Assembly: GCF_016623585.1 (NCBI RefSeq) | Contig: NZ_JAEHFY010000016.1 | Span: 44,400 to 108,399, forward strand | Source of the DNA: Pedobacter segetis | GTDB lineage: Bacteria; Bacteroidota; Bacteroidia; Sphingobacteriales; Sphingobacteriaceae | Direction of reading: 5' to 3' | Length of the DNA stretch: 64,000 nucleotides | In this document: positions 50,586-60,725 of the stretch, piece by piece | Position numbering within the stretch: position 1 is the stretch's first letter | How the letters are laid out: every line of letters begins with the position of its first letter | Made by a program: the position numbers and the translations under genes | The notes under the pieces: generated by a model | The model's input: the letters and a program-made list of their open reading frames with translations, nothing else | Told to the model about the DNA's origin: nothing | The model's database searches: none

Positions 50586-53500
50586 ATGTTTAAAAAAACT
50601 TTACTCTACGTTTTAGGTGGGAAGCATTTTCTATTACTGGCAGTAGCTTTATGTTGCAGCTTGTTAGCTTTTTCACAAAACACACAGAGAATTACAGGCA
50701 CCGTGGTAGATTCTTTAGATAATGAACCTCTTCCGGGTGTTGCAATTTCAGTGAGTGGAACAACTATAGGGACCACAACAGATTTAAACGGCAGATTTGT
50801 TATTAATGCCATTAAAGGTACTTCATTAGTTTTCCGATATATTGGCTACCGTGAAAAAACAGTAAATATTAGAGACGGCTCAATTATCAACGTGAAATTA
50901 TCCAGAACTACCCAGTCGTTGGATCAAGTTGTTGTGATAGGTTACGGTACTCAAAAAAAGGAAAGTGTTGTTGCTGCAATTTCCACCGTGTCAGCTAAAG
51001 ATATTGTTAGAACGCCCACTGCTAACCTTTTAACCGGTTTGGCCGGTAAACTTCCGGGTTTAACAATTATGGTTAAAGACGGAGAGCTTGGTAAAGAAAA
51101 TGTTCAAACTTTAATTCGTGGGCAAGCTACCACCAATTCCTCAGCACCACTGATATTAGTTGATGGTGTAGAACGGGAGATTACTACACTTGATCCTTAT
51201 GATATCGAGTCAATCTCTGTTTTGAAAGACGCTTCTGCAACTGCAGTATTTGGGGTTCGGGGTGCAAATGGAGTTATTTTGGTTACTAGTAAACGGGGGG
51301 TCATTGGTGCTCCAAGTATTACTGGTACTATAAACTATTCTACACAATCTCCAACTCGTTTGCCAAAACCTTTAAACGCTATAGATTATATGACCGTAAG
51401 AAACGAGGTCATCAGGCAAGACAATGAGTCTAGAGGATTATCAACCCCAATTCCCTATCCAAAACAAATATTTGATTATTATAAAACTGGCTATTTGCCT
51501 GAATTTTATGTAAACCGCGATTTTTTTGGAGATTTTCTAAAAGATTACGCACCAATGGCTAAAACAAATTTCAATATTCGTGGTGGTAACAAAAAAACTA
51601 AATATTTTGTTAGTGCAGGCTATTTGAAACAAGCTGGTCCTTTCAAAACCGAAAAGTGGGATGAGTATAATTATGACAACTCAGAAAAATTAAATCGTTT
51701 TAATTATCGTACAAACGTTGATTTACAGATAACCAAATCTTTGAAAGGATGGTTAAATCTCTCTGGTTACCTTGAAGATAAAAATGACCCTATTGTTTTT
51801 GGTGAAGATAATGCCGCTGCCACAACCGGATCTAATTATTATTTACTTTTAGCAAACCTTACCGATCTTACAGCTCTTGCATTTCCTGATCTTAATTCAG
51901 AAGGAAATGTAGTAAGTACCCCTGGTGCGCCTAGGACTCCTTATGGATCCTTAAACAGAACTGGCTACAGGATTACTACTGATAATAACATCAATACTTC
52001 TTTAGGACTAGAACAAGATCTTAAGGTAATTACCAAAGGTTTATCTGCAAAAGTGATTGCTTCTTATGACACAAAAGCAACTCACATTCGTGGTTTTAGA
52101 CGTACCTACCAAACTTATAATGCCCAGCTTGACAATTCAGGATCAGAGCCTCAGGTATTTTACACGCCAGGGTCTGGTAGTGATATTGAACTAATAAAGG
52201 CTTTAACTCAAAGATTTACAGATAATTTTGATTTAGAGGCATCTTTAAATTACAAGCGTAAATTTAACAAGCATGATATAACCGGTTTGCTGCTCTATAA
52301 AAAGAATCAGAGAGTTGTGGATGCAGAGGTTCCTTTTAATTATGTTGGAATTGTTGGTCGTACAACCTATGCCTACGATAATAAATATCTTGCAGAATTC
52401 AATTTTGGTGCAAACGGTTCCGAACAATTTGCTCCTGGAAAACGCTTCGGTTTTTTCCCTTCTGTTTCTGCAGGTTGGGTAGCTAGTGAGGAGCCCTTCC
52501 TTAAATCATTCCAAGCTATTGAGTTTCTTAAATTTCGTGGTTCATTTGGACAGGTCGGTAATGATAGGATTTCAGATTCAAGATTTATTTATTTGGATGA
52601 TTGGGCACAAGGTACTAATGGCGGTTGGTTAAAAAAACTTGGAAGCCTTCCAGGATTACCGAATCCTGTTTATCAGAATACTACACCAAACGAGGCAGTT
52701 ACCTGGGAAGTAGCCAACAAATATAATATTGGTTTTGAATCTCGTTTCTTAAAGGGTTTCGAATTAGACTTAGATCTTTTTTACGAGAAGAGAAACTCTA
52801 TTTTAATTACCAATGTACCCATACCTACTTTTATTTTTGGTCAACAGAGCCTTCCGCCAAGAAACGATGGGGTGATGACTAATCGTGGTTTCGAGGCTAC
52901 ATTGGGCTATTCTAAATCTGTAAATAAAGACCTCTATTTAGGCACCCGCTTAAGTACCGCCTTTGCAAGAAACAAAGTAGAGAAATTCAACGAAACTCCA
53001 AATGATGATAGTTACGCTTACCCGTACAGAAGAGAAGGCTTTAGCAACAGTACACTTTGGGGTTATGACTATCTAGGTTATTTTAACAGCGTTGAAGAAA
53101 TTAACAATTGGGCAGATGAATCAGCCTTAGGTTCAAATATTCTTCCTGGCGATTTAAAATACCGTGATGCTAACGGCGACGGAGTAATTAATGAAAAAGA
53201 TATTGTTCCAATGTCTTCTCCGAGTATTCCAGAGCTCAACGTTTCTCTAACATTAACCGCACAGTATAAAGCATTTGATATAAATGTATTATTTTACGGT
53301 GTAAGCAACTATGGATTTAACATGGCGGGAAGAGGAGTATATGATTGGGAAGGTGTTGCTTATGGAGGAATTAAAAATTACTTTGAACACCATAAAAATG
53401 CCTGGTCTGCAGAAAAAGTTGCGAATGGAGAACCATTTTGGTATCCAAGAATGCATCCAGACGGTAGTTCTGTGAGTAAACAAGACAACAATTTCTTTAT

Positions 53501-53726
53501 TAGAGATTTATCTTTTGCAAGACTAAAAAATCTAGAATTCGGCTACACCCTTGGCAAAAAAACAACAAAAAAATTAGGTCTTAGTAGCTTAAGGATATAT
53601 TTCAATGGTGCAAACTTGTTATTGGTTGATAACCTACCTGTTAAATTTGCGGATCCAGAAGTAGCAACTTCCCTTAGCCATCCGATTAACACCACTTATA
53701 ACTTTGGTTTAAACGTATCATTTTAG
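50586..53726 (+). CDS. SusC-like TonB-dependent outer-membrane transporter
   Basis: The 1046-residue protein has a signal peptide (ends LAFSQ), an N-terminal carboxypeptidase-regulatory-like domain (ITGTVVDSLDNEPLPGVAISVSG), a TonB-box-like VVVIGYGTQKK, plug domain (LTGLAGKLPGLTI, LILVDGVEREI, ISVLKDASATAVFGVRGANGVILVTSKRG) and a large beta-barrel ending TTYNFGLNVSF. It imports oligosaccharides in a SusCD complex with the next gene, 23 bases downstream. ATG (MFKKTLLY) is preferred over a TTG 13 codons upstream. First gene of the rightward arm. Confidence 0.95.
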   Translation: MFKKTLLYVLGGKHFLLLAVALCCSLLAFSQNTQRITGTVVDSLDNEPLPGVAISVSGTTIGTTTDLNGRFVINAIKGTSLVFRYIGYREKTVNIRDGSIINVKLSRTTQSLDQVVVIGYGTQKKESVVAAISTVSAKDIVRTPTANLLTGLAGKLPGLTIMVKDGELGKENVQTLIRGQATTNSSAPLILVDGVEREITTLDPYDIESISVLKDASATAVFGVRGANGVILVTSKRGVIGAPSITGTINYSTQSPTRLPKPLNAIDYMTVRNEVIRQDNESRGLSTPIPYPKQIFDYYKTGYLPEFYVNRDFFGDFLKDYAPMAKTNFNIRGGNKKTKYFVSAGYLKQAGPFKTEKWDEYNYDNSEKLNRFNYRTNVDLQITKSLKGWLNLSGYLEDKNDPIVFGEDNAAATTGSNYYLLLANLTDLTALAFPDLNSEGNVVSTPGAPRTPYGSLNRTGYRITTDNNINTSLGLEQDLKVITKGLSAKVIASYDTKATHIRGFRRTYQTYNAQLDNSGSEPQVFYTPGSGSDIELIKALTQRFTDNFDLEASLNYKRKFNKHDITGLLLYKKNQRVVDAEVPFNYVGIVGRTTYAYDNKYLAEFNFGANGSEQFAPGKRFGFFPSVSAGWVASEEPFLKSFQAIEFLKFRGSFGQVGNDRISDSRFIYLDDWAQGTNGGWLKKLGSLPGLPNPVYQNTTPNEAVTWEVANKYNIGFESRFLKGFELDLDLFYEKRNSILITNVPIPTFIFGQQSLPPRNDGVMTNRGFEATLGYSKSVNKDLYLGTRLSTAFARNKVEKFNETPNDDSYAYPYRREGFSNSTLWGYDYLGYFNSVEEINNWADESALGSNILPGDLKYRDANGDGVINEKDIVPMSSPSIPELNVSLTLTAQYKAFDINVLFYGVSNYGFNMAGRGVYDWEGVAYGGIKNYFEHHKNAWSAEKVANGEPFWYPRMHPDGSSVSKQDNNFFIRDLSFARLKNLEFGYTLGKKTTKKLGLSSLRIYFNGANLLLVDNLPVKFADPEVATSLSHPINTTYNFGLNVSF

Positions 53727-53749
53727 AAATATTTCTAAGAAAAAAATCA

Positions 53750-55624
53750 ATGAAAATGTATAAAAATATAATAAAAAATCTTCTGGGAACAAGTTTAATT
53801 GTCTTGTTGCTAACACAAACGGGATGTGAAAAAGCCTTCGAAAAGGCTTTGGATCGAGCCGATGATTCTCGTGAAACTCTAACAGGTATTTTGGGCGATG
53901 CCAATAAAGTGCGAGGTCTTTTGAACTCTTGCTATGCAGGTGTTCCCCAAGATCGCTCAGACATTTATTTCTGGACAACATTTGAATCTTTGGATGACAA
54001 CGCTTTTGAAGCTCAAAATCAAAGTATGGAAAACTGGCGTAATGGTCTTTTATCTCCATCATTTGCAGCATTAGCTGTAACTAGAGAAAGTAGTAATAAA
54101 CTTTTATTTTTTACAGATGGAGGTGGTTATTGGGCTCGTTATTGGGCTGCCATCAGAGCCTGCAATGTGCTGATAGGTAATATTGATAATATTACAGTTC
54201 CATTATCAGTTATGCCACAAGAAGAGCGGGATCAAATGCGTGATGAAGCTTTGATTTTAAGAGCTTACTTTCACATCCAACTAATTGGCATGTACGGCCC
54301 TATACCTTTTATGGACACGGCACAACCAGTTGAGTTTAAAGGATGGGGAAATTTAACCCGCCCTACTTATGACGAAATTGCAACTAGGATAGCGGATGAA
54401 TTACAAACTGTAATCGATCGGAAAATTGTGCCATTCAGACGTGACCCGTTAAATTCAAATGATAAATTGAGAGTGCCACTTAGCTTTGCTTACGGATTAA
54501 AATCCAGAGTTTTATTGTATAACGCAAGTCCGTTAAACAATCCTAATGGTGACCCTGCAAAATATGAAAGAGCGGCGGCAGCAGCAAAACAATTTTTAGA
54601 TTTGAACGCCTATTCCTTAGAGCCTTTTGAAAACACCAAAAAGAACTTATACAATTCAAACATTAATGAAAATGTAGAAGCTACAGAAGTAATTTGGCGT
54701 AGCCGCAGTTCTTTGGGAAACCTTAGTTTCGTACACGGAATGAATTTATCTGCAACGACTCCAAAGAGAAGTAATTTTTCCAACTATAAAGCTGGGGAAA
54801 CACCCACTCAGGAAATGGTTGATAGTTACGAGTTAAAAGATGGTTCATTGATTATTAAAAATTACGATGCGACACATGCAAATCCAACGTTTACGCCCGA
54901 AGCTCTTGCAGCGGGCTATGATGACGTAAATAAGCCTTACGTTAATAGAGACGATCGTTTTTATAGAGATATTTTATTCAACGGAAATGATTTTGGAGAG
55001 TCTTATCAATTAGGTCCTATCAAGGTATTTACTTACTTAGGGGCCCCGGGTACAGGAACTAACGGGCCAGCTACCTCTGGCGATGACAAGAGAACATTTA
55101 CCGGATACTATTATGGAAAAGATAGAGACCCACTATTTTACGGATCAGGTACAAACAACGACGGAAGTGCAAGGGTTTCTCAACATTCTGTGATGATGCG
55201 TTATGCTGAAATTTACCTGAACTACGCAGAGGCACTATGTGGTGCTAATAGATTGGATGAAGCGTGTACACAGTTAGACATGACTCGTTTGAGAGCACAT
55301 CAGCCTTCTATCAGATTAGTACCTGGTTTCACGCTTAATAAAGAATGGTTGATGAATAGGATTCATAATGAGAGACGTGTTGAATTGGTATTAGAAGACA
55401 GTCGCTTTTTCGATGTAAGAAGATGGGATATCATCAGCAACAAAAATACTAATACCATTAGTGGGATGTTGCCAGAGCAGGTAAGCCCTGGAGTATTTAA
55501 GTATACTCGTTACCAAATGCCTTGGACTTGGAAATGTCATACTGAGAAGTATAAAATTTTGCCGATTCCGCTTTCGGATCAAAAATTAATGCCAAAAATT
55601 TTACAACCTGTTGCTTGGCGTTAA
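53750..55624 (+). CDS. SusD-like glycan-binding lipoprotein
   Basis: The 624-residue lipoprotein has a lipobox LTQTGC and the SusD/RagB architecture: TPR-like helices, a RGLLNSCYAG N-terminal segment, ALILRAYFHIQLIGMYGPIPF, a YALKSRVLL-like helix (FAYGLKSRVLLYNASPLNN) and the C-terminal IHNERRVELVLEDSRFFDVRRW. It binds the glycan on the cell surface and acts as lid for the SusC transporter directly upstream. Confidence 0.95.
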   Translation: MKMYKNIIKNLLGTSLIVLLLTQTGCEKAFEKALDRADDSRETLTGILGDANKVRGLLNSCYAGVPQDRSDIYFWTTFESLDDNAFEAQNQSMENWRNGLLSPSFAALAVTRESSNKLLFFTDGGGYWARYWAAIRACNVLIGNIDNITVPLSVMPQEERDQMRDEALILRAYFHIQLIGMYGPIPFMDTAQPVEFKGWGNLTRPTYDEIATRIADELQTVIDRKIVPFRRDPLNSNDKLRVPLSFAYGLKSRVLLYNASPLNNPNGDPAKYERAAAAAKQFLDLNAYSLEPFENTKKNLYNSNINENVEATEVIWRSRSSLGNLSFVHGMNLSATTPKRSNFSNYKAGETPTQEMVDSYELKDGSLIIKNYDATHANPTFTPEALAAGYDDVNKPYVNRDDRFYRDILFNGNDFGESYQLGPIKVFTYLGAPGTGTNGPATSGDDKRTFTGYYYGKDRDPLFYGSGTNNDGSARVSQHSVMMRYAEIYLNYAEALCGANRLDEACTQLDMTRLRAHQPSIRLVPGFTLNKEWLMNRIHNERRVELVLEDSRFFDVRRWDIISNKNTNTISGMLPEQVSPGVFKYTRYQMPWTWKCHTEKYKILPIPLSDQKLMPKILQPVAWR

Positions 55625-55671
55625 TAGAATTAGGCATAGATAAAATTATTAAGAAATTTTAATTGACAATA

Positions 55672-58600
55672 ATGAGAATAATAAGATATTTTTTTATGAG
55701 TCTTTGTTGTTTAAGCTTTACTCTGTCGGCCGAAGCAGGCAGTTATGTAGGTGGAACAGTAAATGACAAAGCAGGTATTCCCTTATCAGGAGTAACCATA
55801 ACAAAGAAAGGCAAGTCTAAAGGCGTAACCACTGGTAAAAACGGAAAATTTATAATTGAGTCGGAAACTTTACCGGTAATCGTGACTTTTAAAGCTACAG
55901 GTTTCAAAAGTGTTACCGATACATTGCGAAGCGATGATGAAATGGTAATAATGGATTATGACGATAAGTTACAAAATGTAGCTTACGGAACTCAAACCAA
56001 AGAAAGTGTTACCGAAGCAGTTTATTCAATAAGTGGAGATGAGCTTTTAACTAACCGTTCTTCTAATTTATTAATAGCACTACAAGGCAGGTTGCCCGGA
56101 TTAAGTATACTTCAAAATAATGGAGAACCTAGTAGAGAATCATTTAATGCTCAAATTAGAGGTTACGATTCCCCAAATTCAAACAAAATAATGTATTTGG
56201 TGGATGGGGTAGAAAGAGACCCATCGGGTGTTAGTCCTTATGATGTGGAAAGTGTTACCATATTAAAAGATGGTGCTGCAACAGCTATGTATGGAATGCG
56301 TGGTTCTGGAGGTGTTTTATTAATCACCACTAAAAAAGGATTCAACGGTAAATCGAAAATCAGTGTTCACTTTGATCAGGCAATACAATCTCCAACTGCC
56401 AGGCCTAAATTTGTTTCGGCAGCTGATTATCCTTTACTTTATAACCAACGAGTAGCTAATGATACTCTCTATGCTGATGCACAGGATATATATAAAGGCG
56501 GTACTGGTTTAGACCAAAGTAATACAGTTTTTTATACTCCTTACGAAATCGAACGTTATCAAAAAGCAGATCAAACGGAATTTTATCCGGTAAGAAATGT
56601 AGTAGATGACTTTATGAAAAATTACTCTCAGCTAAGTCGTTTGAATATAGACTTTAGAGGTGGAAGTGATTTAATGCGCTATTTTACTTCAGTAGGCTAT
56701 TTGTCTCAGGGCGGCTTGTTTAAAAACGAACCTTTCAAAAAGTACAGTTATGACGCCGAGTCCAAAACCAGTAGGTTTAATTTCCGTACCAACCTGGACA
56801 TCTCCCTAAATAAAACACTTAACGTATGGGCAAATATTGGTGGTTCTTTAGCTAAAATCAACAGACCATATGTTGGCAAGGGCCAAAGTTGGGATTACGT
56901 TTTGGCAAAGTTATATGAAACGCCAAATAATGCCTTTAACGACTTAACTCCAGATGGGGAAGTACTGATTAAACGTGATAAATTAAATTTCAGAAATGAC
57001 CAGTCGGTTTATGGATACTTAAATCGTTCCGGTTCAAGTTCAGAAAATGCTGCCAGACTTTACAATACTTTTGGAGCTCGCCAAAAACTGGATAAAGTTT
57101 TACCTGGTCTATCTACTTCTGCCCAGTTGGCATTTGATGTGTACTCCAGAAGTACGCAAGTAAGAAGTAGAAACTACGAAACTTGGGCAGTTGCAACCTT
57201 ACAAGATACGCAAGGCGCAGATTCTTTAGGCTTTCAAAAAGTTGGAAATACTTCTAATACAACTTTAGCAGACGGTCAGGAAAAATACTTTTATTATATG
57301 TATAATTTGCGGGCATCTGTAGATTACGATCACACTTTCGCCAGAAAACATCATTTAACAGGAAAGCTTTTGGGCGAAAGCTATATGCAACAACAGCAAG
57401 ACCTGTTGGCGAGTAATTATATAGGTCTTGCCGGACGTTTAGCTTATGGTTACGCAAACAAGTATTTTGCAGAGGCTAATTTTGCCTATCAGGGATCCGA
57501 GCAATTTGCAAAAGGAAAAAGATTCGGTTTATTTCCGTCGCTTTCTGCTGCATGGCTTATTTCGCAAGAAGACTTTTTAAAGAATAACTCAAAGGTTAAC
57601 TTCTTAAAAATAAGAGCTTCTGTGGGTCAAACTGGTAATACCGCATTTGCTTATGGTGCTAATGACCAATATTTATATCTTACCACCTGGAATACCAACG
57701 CTACCGAGGATCAAATTGGTAACCCCAATATCAGTTGGGAAACATCCACAAAATACAATTTAGGCCTTGATGCTAAACTTTTTAACTCTATAACTTTTGG
57801 TGTTGACGTTTTTTATCATTGGAATGATGGTGTAATTATCAAAGACATATCAACTGTTCCTAAAGGTTTTATAGGCCTTGGAAAGGATGTTTCTTTGCCT
57901 CCTAGTAATATTGGACAATTACATAATAAAGGGTTTGAGGTATATGCAGGCTACAATAAGCAATTTACCAAAGACTTATCGTTAGATATCAGCGGAAATT
58001 TTTCTTTAGCTCAAAACAAATATGATTACGTAGCAGAACTGCCATACGATAGCCGTTACGCTTACCCATTTCGTAAAACTGGTTATTCTATAAATCAATT
58101 TGTCGGATATAAATCAGTTGGGTTATTTAACACACAGGCTGAAATTGATCGTTCTCCAGATCAATCTGCGTTAGGTGGGGTACCTATTCCTGGAGATATC
58201 AAATACTTTGATGCAAATGGAGATGGTGAAATAAACGAACAAGACCAGTCAGTTTTACAAATCGGAGATGCTCCAGAAATAAGTTTTGGTTTTCGTTTAC
58301 AATCGTCATGGAAATCGTTTGATATCAATGTGTTTTTAAATGGAGCTGCGAGACGTAACGTAAACCTTACGGGTTTTGGAAGATGGTCAAACAGAGACAA
58401 CTTTACTGAGTACATGAAGGGAGCCTGGACAGCAGAAAAATTTGCAAATGGTGAAAAAATTACCTCTCCAAGGTTGGGTAACAATACCACAAATTATATA
58501 ATGAGTGATTACTGGATTGTGGATGGTAGCTATCTTCGCTTAAGAAATATCGAACTTGGATATTCATTGCCAGAAAAGATATCCAGTAAGATTGGCGCAA

Positions 58601-58749
58601 GTTCTATACGTATATATACTAATGGTTTAAATCTGTTAGTTTGGGATCATTTACCAAATGATGATTTTGATCCTGAAACATCAAACGGATCAAATATTAA
58701 TTACCCCATGATTAAAGCATATAATTTTGGATTAAGCGTAAAGTTTTAA
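55672..58749 (+). CDS. Second SusC-like TonB-dependent transporter
   Basis: The 1025-residue protein has a signal peptide (ends SAEAGS), a regulatory-like domain (VGGTVNDKAGIPLSGVTITKKG), plug (LLIALQGRLPGLSI, MYLVDGVERDPSGV, GAATAMYGMRGSGGVLLITTKKG) and barrel ending AYNFGLSVKF. The TonB box region is AYGTQTKESVTEAV, weaker than in the first SusC. Sequence differs clearly from the first SusC, so it is an old duplication or separate acquisition rather than a recent copy. It follows the first SusD by about 50 bases, in the same operon. Confidence 0.95.
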   Translation: MRIIRYFFMSLCCLSFTLSAEAGSYVGGTVNDKAGIPLSGVTITKKGKSKGVTTGKNGKFIIESETLPVIVTFKATGFKSVTDTLRSDDEMVIMDYDDKLQNVAYGTQTKESVTEAVYSISGDELLTNRSSNLLIALQGRLPGLSILQNNGEPSRESFNAQIRGYDSPNSNKIMYLVDGVERDPSGVSPYDVESVTILKDGAATAMYGMRGSGGVLLITTKKGFNGKSKISVHFDQAIQSPTARPKFVSAADYPLLYNQRVANDTLYADAQDIYKGGTGLDQSNTVFYTPYEIERYQKADQTEFYPVRNVVDDFMKNYSQLSRLNIDFRGGSDLMRYFTSVGYLSQGGLFKNEPFKKYSYDAESKTSRFNFRTNLDISLNKTLNVWANIGGSLAKINRPYVGKGQSWDYVLAKLYETPNNAFNDLTPDGEVLIKRDKLNFRNDQSVYGYLNRSGSSSENAARLYNTFGARQKLDKVLPGLSTSAQLAFDVYSRSTQVRSRNYETWAVATLQDTQGADSLGFQKVGNTSNTTLADGQEKYFYYMYNLRASVDYDHTFARKHHLTGKLLGESYMQQQQDLLASNYIGLAGRLAYGYANKYFAEANFAYQGSEQFAKGKRFGLFPSLSAAWLISQEDFLKNNSKVNFLKIRASVGQTGNTAFAYGANDQYLYLTTWNTNATEDQIGNPNISWETSTKYNLGLDAKLFNSITFGVDVFYHWNDGVIIKDISTVPKGFIGLGKDVSLPPSNIGQLHNKGFEVYAGYNKQFTKDLSLDISGNFSLAQNKYDYVAELPYDSRYAYPFRKTGYSINQFVGYKSVGLFNTQAEIDRSPDQSALGGVPIPGDIKYFDANGDGEINEQDQSVLQIGDAPEISFGFRLQSSWKSFDINVFLNGAARRNVNLTGFGRWSNRDNFTEYMKGAWTAEKFANGEKITSPRLGNNTTNYIMSDYWIVDGSYLRLRNIELGYSLPEKISSKIGASSIRIYTNGLNLLVWDHLPNDDFDPETSNGSNINYPMIKAYNFGLSVKF

Positions 58750-58799
58750 TTAGTTAAATAAATCGCTTTTAGAAATAAATCAAATTCAAAAAAAATGAA

Positions 58800-60599
58800 A
58801 TGATGAATAAGAAAAATAAAATATATAGCGCGGTTAGTTTATTCCTAACACTTGGTTTTCTAAGTGCATGTGTTAATAAACTTGATGTGGTTCCGTCAGA
58901 TAAAATCGGAATAGATAGAATCATCAATAAAAATACCATACGGGGTTTCAGGAATAATATTTACGATAATTTGGATAAGGATTTCACTACTAATTATAAT
59001 GGTCAACTTATAGAAACCTACACCGATGATGCTTTTAGAGCAGGTACGGGTACTCCGTTTGATTGGCATAACGGCTTATTATCCCTTGCCCAAAATTTCT
59101 TTGCTGGTGATTTATGGAATCAGTACTGGATGGGAGTTAGAAAAGCGAATTTAGCATTGGAATATCTTCCCCAGTCAACAGCACCTAAAGATTTAATTAC
59201 TGATAAAAACTTAGCGCAGTGGATAGATGAAGCTAAAGTTGTTAGGGTGTGGTATCATTTTGAATTGATAAAAAACTTTGGAGCTGTGCCTTTTATTGAT
59301 AAAGCATACAGTTCCGATTTTAACGGCTGGGCACAATTAAAAAGGCCCACCTACGACGAAATCAGTACCCGTCTTGTATCCGAGTTAGACGAAGTCATAG
59401 CCGCTGGTAATTTACTGTTACGAAACCAAACTAACTCTGATTATGATAAGATAAATTTAGCGGTTGCTTATGCTTTAAAATCAAAAATCTTACTGTATAA
59501 TGCAAGTTTGTTAAACAATCCGACGGGAGATAAGTCCAAATGGAAAAGAGCAGCGGACGCTGCCAAAGAAGCTATAGCTGCGATAGTCCCAGAATATAGT
59601 CTTCTTCCACTCTCACAGTATGGCGAATTGTTTAACCAAACGGTTTCAGTTTTGAATAAAGAAGTAATCTTTAGGTCAAGCGTAAATGGAGAAGATGTAA
59701 TGAACAATCAGAACGGGGTTGATTTAAAAGGGATTGGTTCGGCAACACAAAGTTCAAATGCTGGTGCAGTGCCTACCCAAGAATTGGTAGATTGTTTTGA
59801 ATTACTTGACGGAAGTTTCCCGGTGGCTAGCTATAACAATGCTGATCATACCAGCGTAACATTAAATCCTGGCTACTCAGAAGCCCCTGGCGCTAATCCT
59901 TATGCAGGCCGTGATGCCCGTCTGGCTTATGACGTAGTTTTCAACGGTACTAAATACGGAAAGTATAAAGGAATACCAGGTGGAGCCGCAGAGCTTAAAG
60001 TATTTACTTATAATGGTAAAAGTTTCACAGGTTTCAACAATAGTCCAACATCTCAGGAGGACGCTGACAGAAGAAGATCTGCAACTGGTTATTACAGTCG
60101 TAAATATCGTACAGCTGCTTATTGGGGTTCAACAGCTGGTGGTACAGATGCAAATAAAATTTATTTCCGCTTAGCTGAAGTTTATCTTAATCTTGCTGAA
60201 GCTAATTGCGAAGTAGAAGATTTTGATGGTGCTATTGCGGCCTTAGATATTATTCGTTTGAGAGCTGGGCAGCCTGCAATTTCAACAGTTCCTGGATTTA
60301 CAAAAACGAAAGACTTTCTGATGAAAAGGATTCGTAATGAGAGACGTGTAGAACTTTGCTTTGAAGGTCAGCGTTTTTATGATCAGAGAAGATGGAAAAT
60401 TATTGATAAAACCAATGATGCAGTTACAGGTATGAAGATTACTAGTAGTAATGGTTCTGATAATGGTATTTTCTCCTATCAGCGAGTTAAAATCGATGTG
60501 CCCAGAAATGCGACTACCGCAAAATACCTTATCCTGCCTTTACCAATTGAAGAAGCAAGAAGATTACCAGGTATTGGACAACCAAATGCATGGAGATAA
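58800..60599 (+). CDS. Second SusD-like lipoprotein
   Basis: The 599-residue lipoprotein has a lipobox LSAC and family motifs NTIRGFRNNIYDNL, VWYHFELIKNFGAVPFID, YALKSKILLYNASLLNNP and the C-terminal RIRNERRVELCFEGQRFYDQRRW. It is the partner of the second SusC. Start ATGATG (either ATG possible). Position in the operon suggests binding of a second chain form or a second glycan of the same polysaccharide. Confidence 0.95.
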   Translation: MMNKKNKIYSAVSLFLTLGFLSACVNKLDVVPSDKIGIDRIINKNTIRGFRNNIYDNLDKDFTTNYNGQLIETYTDDAFRAGTGTPFDWHNGLLSLAQNFFAGDLWNQYWMGVRKANLALEYLPQSTAPKDLITDKNLAQWIDEAKVVRVWYHFELIKNFGAVPFIDKAYSSDFNGWAQLKRPTYDEISTRLVSELDEVIAAGNLLLRNQTNSDYDKINLAVAYALKSKILLYNASLLNNPTGDKSKWKRAADAAKEAIAAIVPEYSLLPLSQYGELFNQTVSVLNKEVIFRSSVNGEDVMNNQNGVDLKGIGSATQSSNAGAVPTQELVDCFELLDGSFPVASYNNADHTSVTLNPGYSEAPGANPYAGRDARLAYDVVFNGTKYGKYKGIPGGAAELKVFTYNGKSFTGFNNSPTSQEDADRRRSATGYYSRKYRTAAYWGSTAGGTDANKIYFRLAEVYLNLAEANCEVEDFDGAIAALDIIRLRAGQPAISTVPGFTKTKDFLMKRIRNERRVELCFEGQRFYDQRRWKIIDKTNDAVTGMKITSSNGSDNGIFSYQRVKIDVPRNATTAKYLILPLPIEEARRLPGIGQPNAWR

Positions 60600-60725
60600 A
60601 TTAAAAATTAACTTATAATAAATTGAGTCTGCTCTCTATAAAAAAAATTTCTAAATCGAAAGCTATTTTAGAAAAGAACAGACTCATTAGGATTTAAAAA
60701 TTTAAACAAAATAAAACTCAAGGTT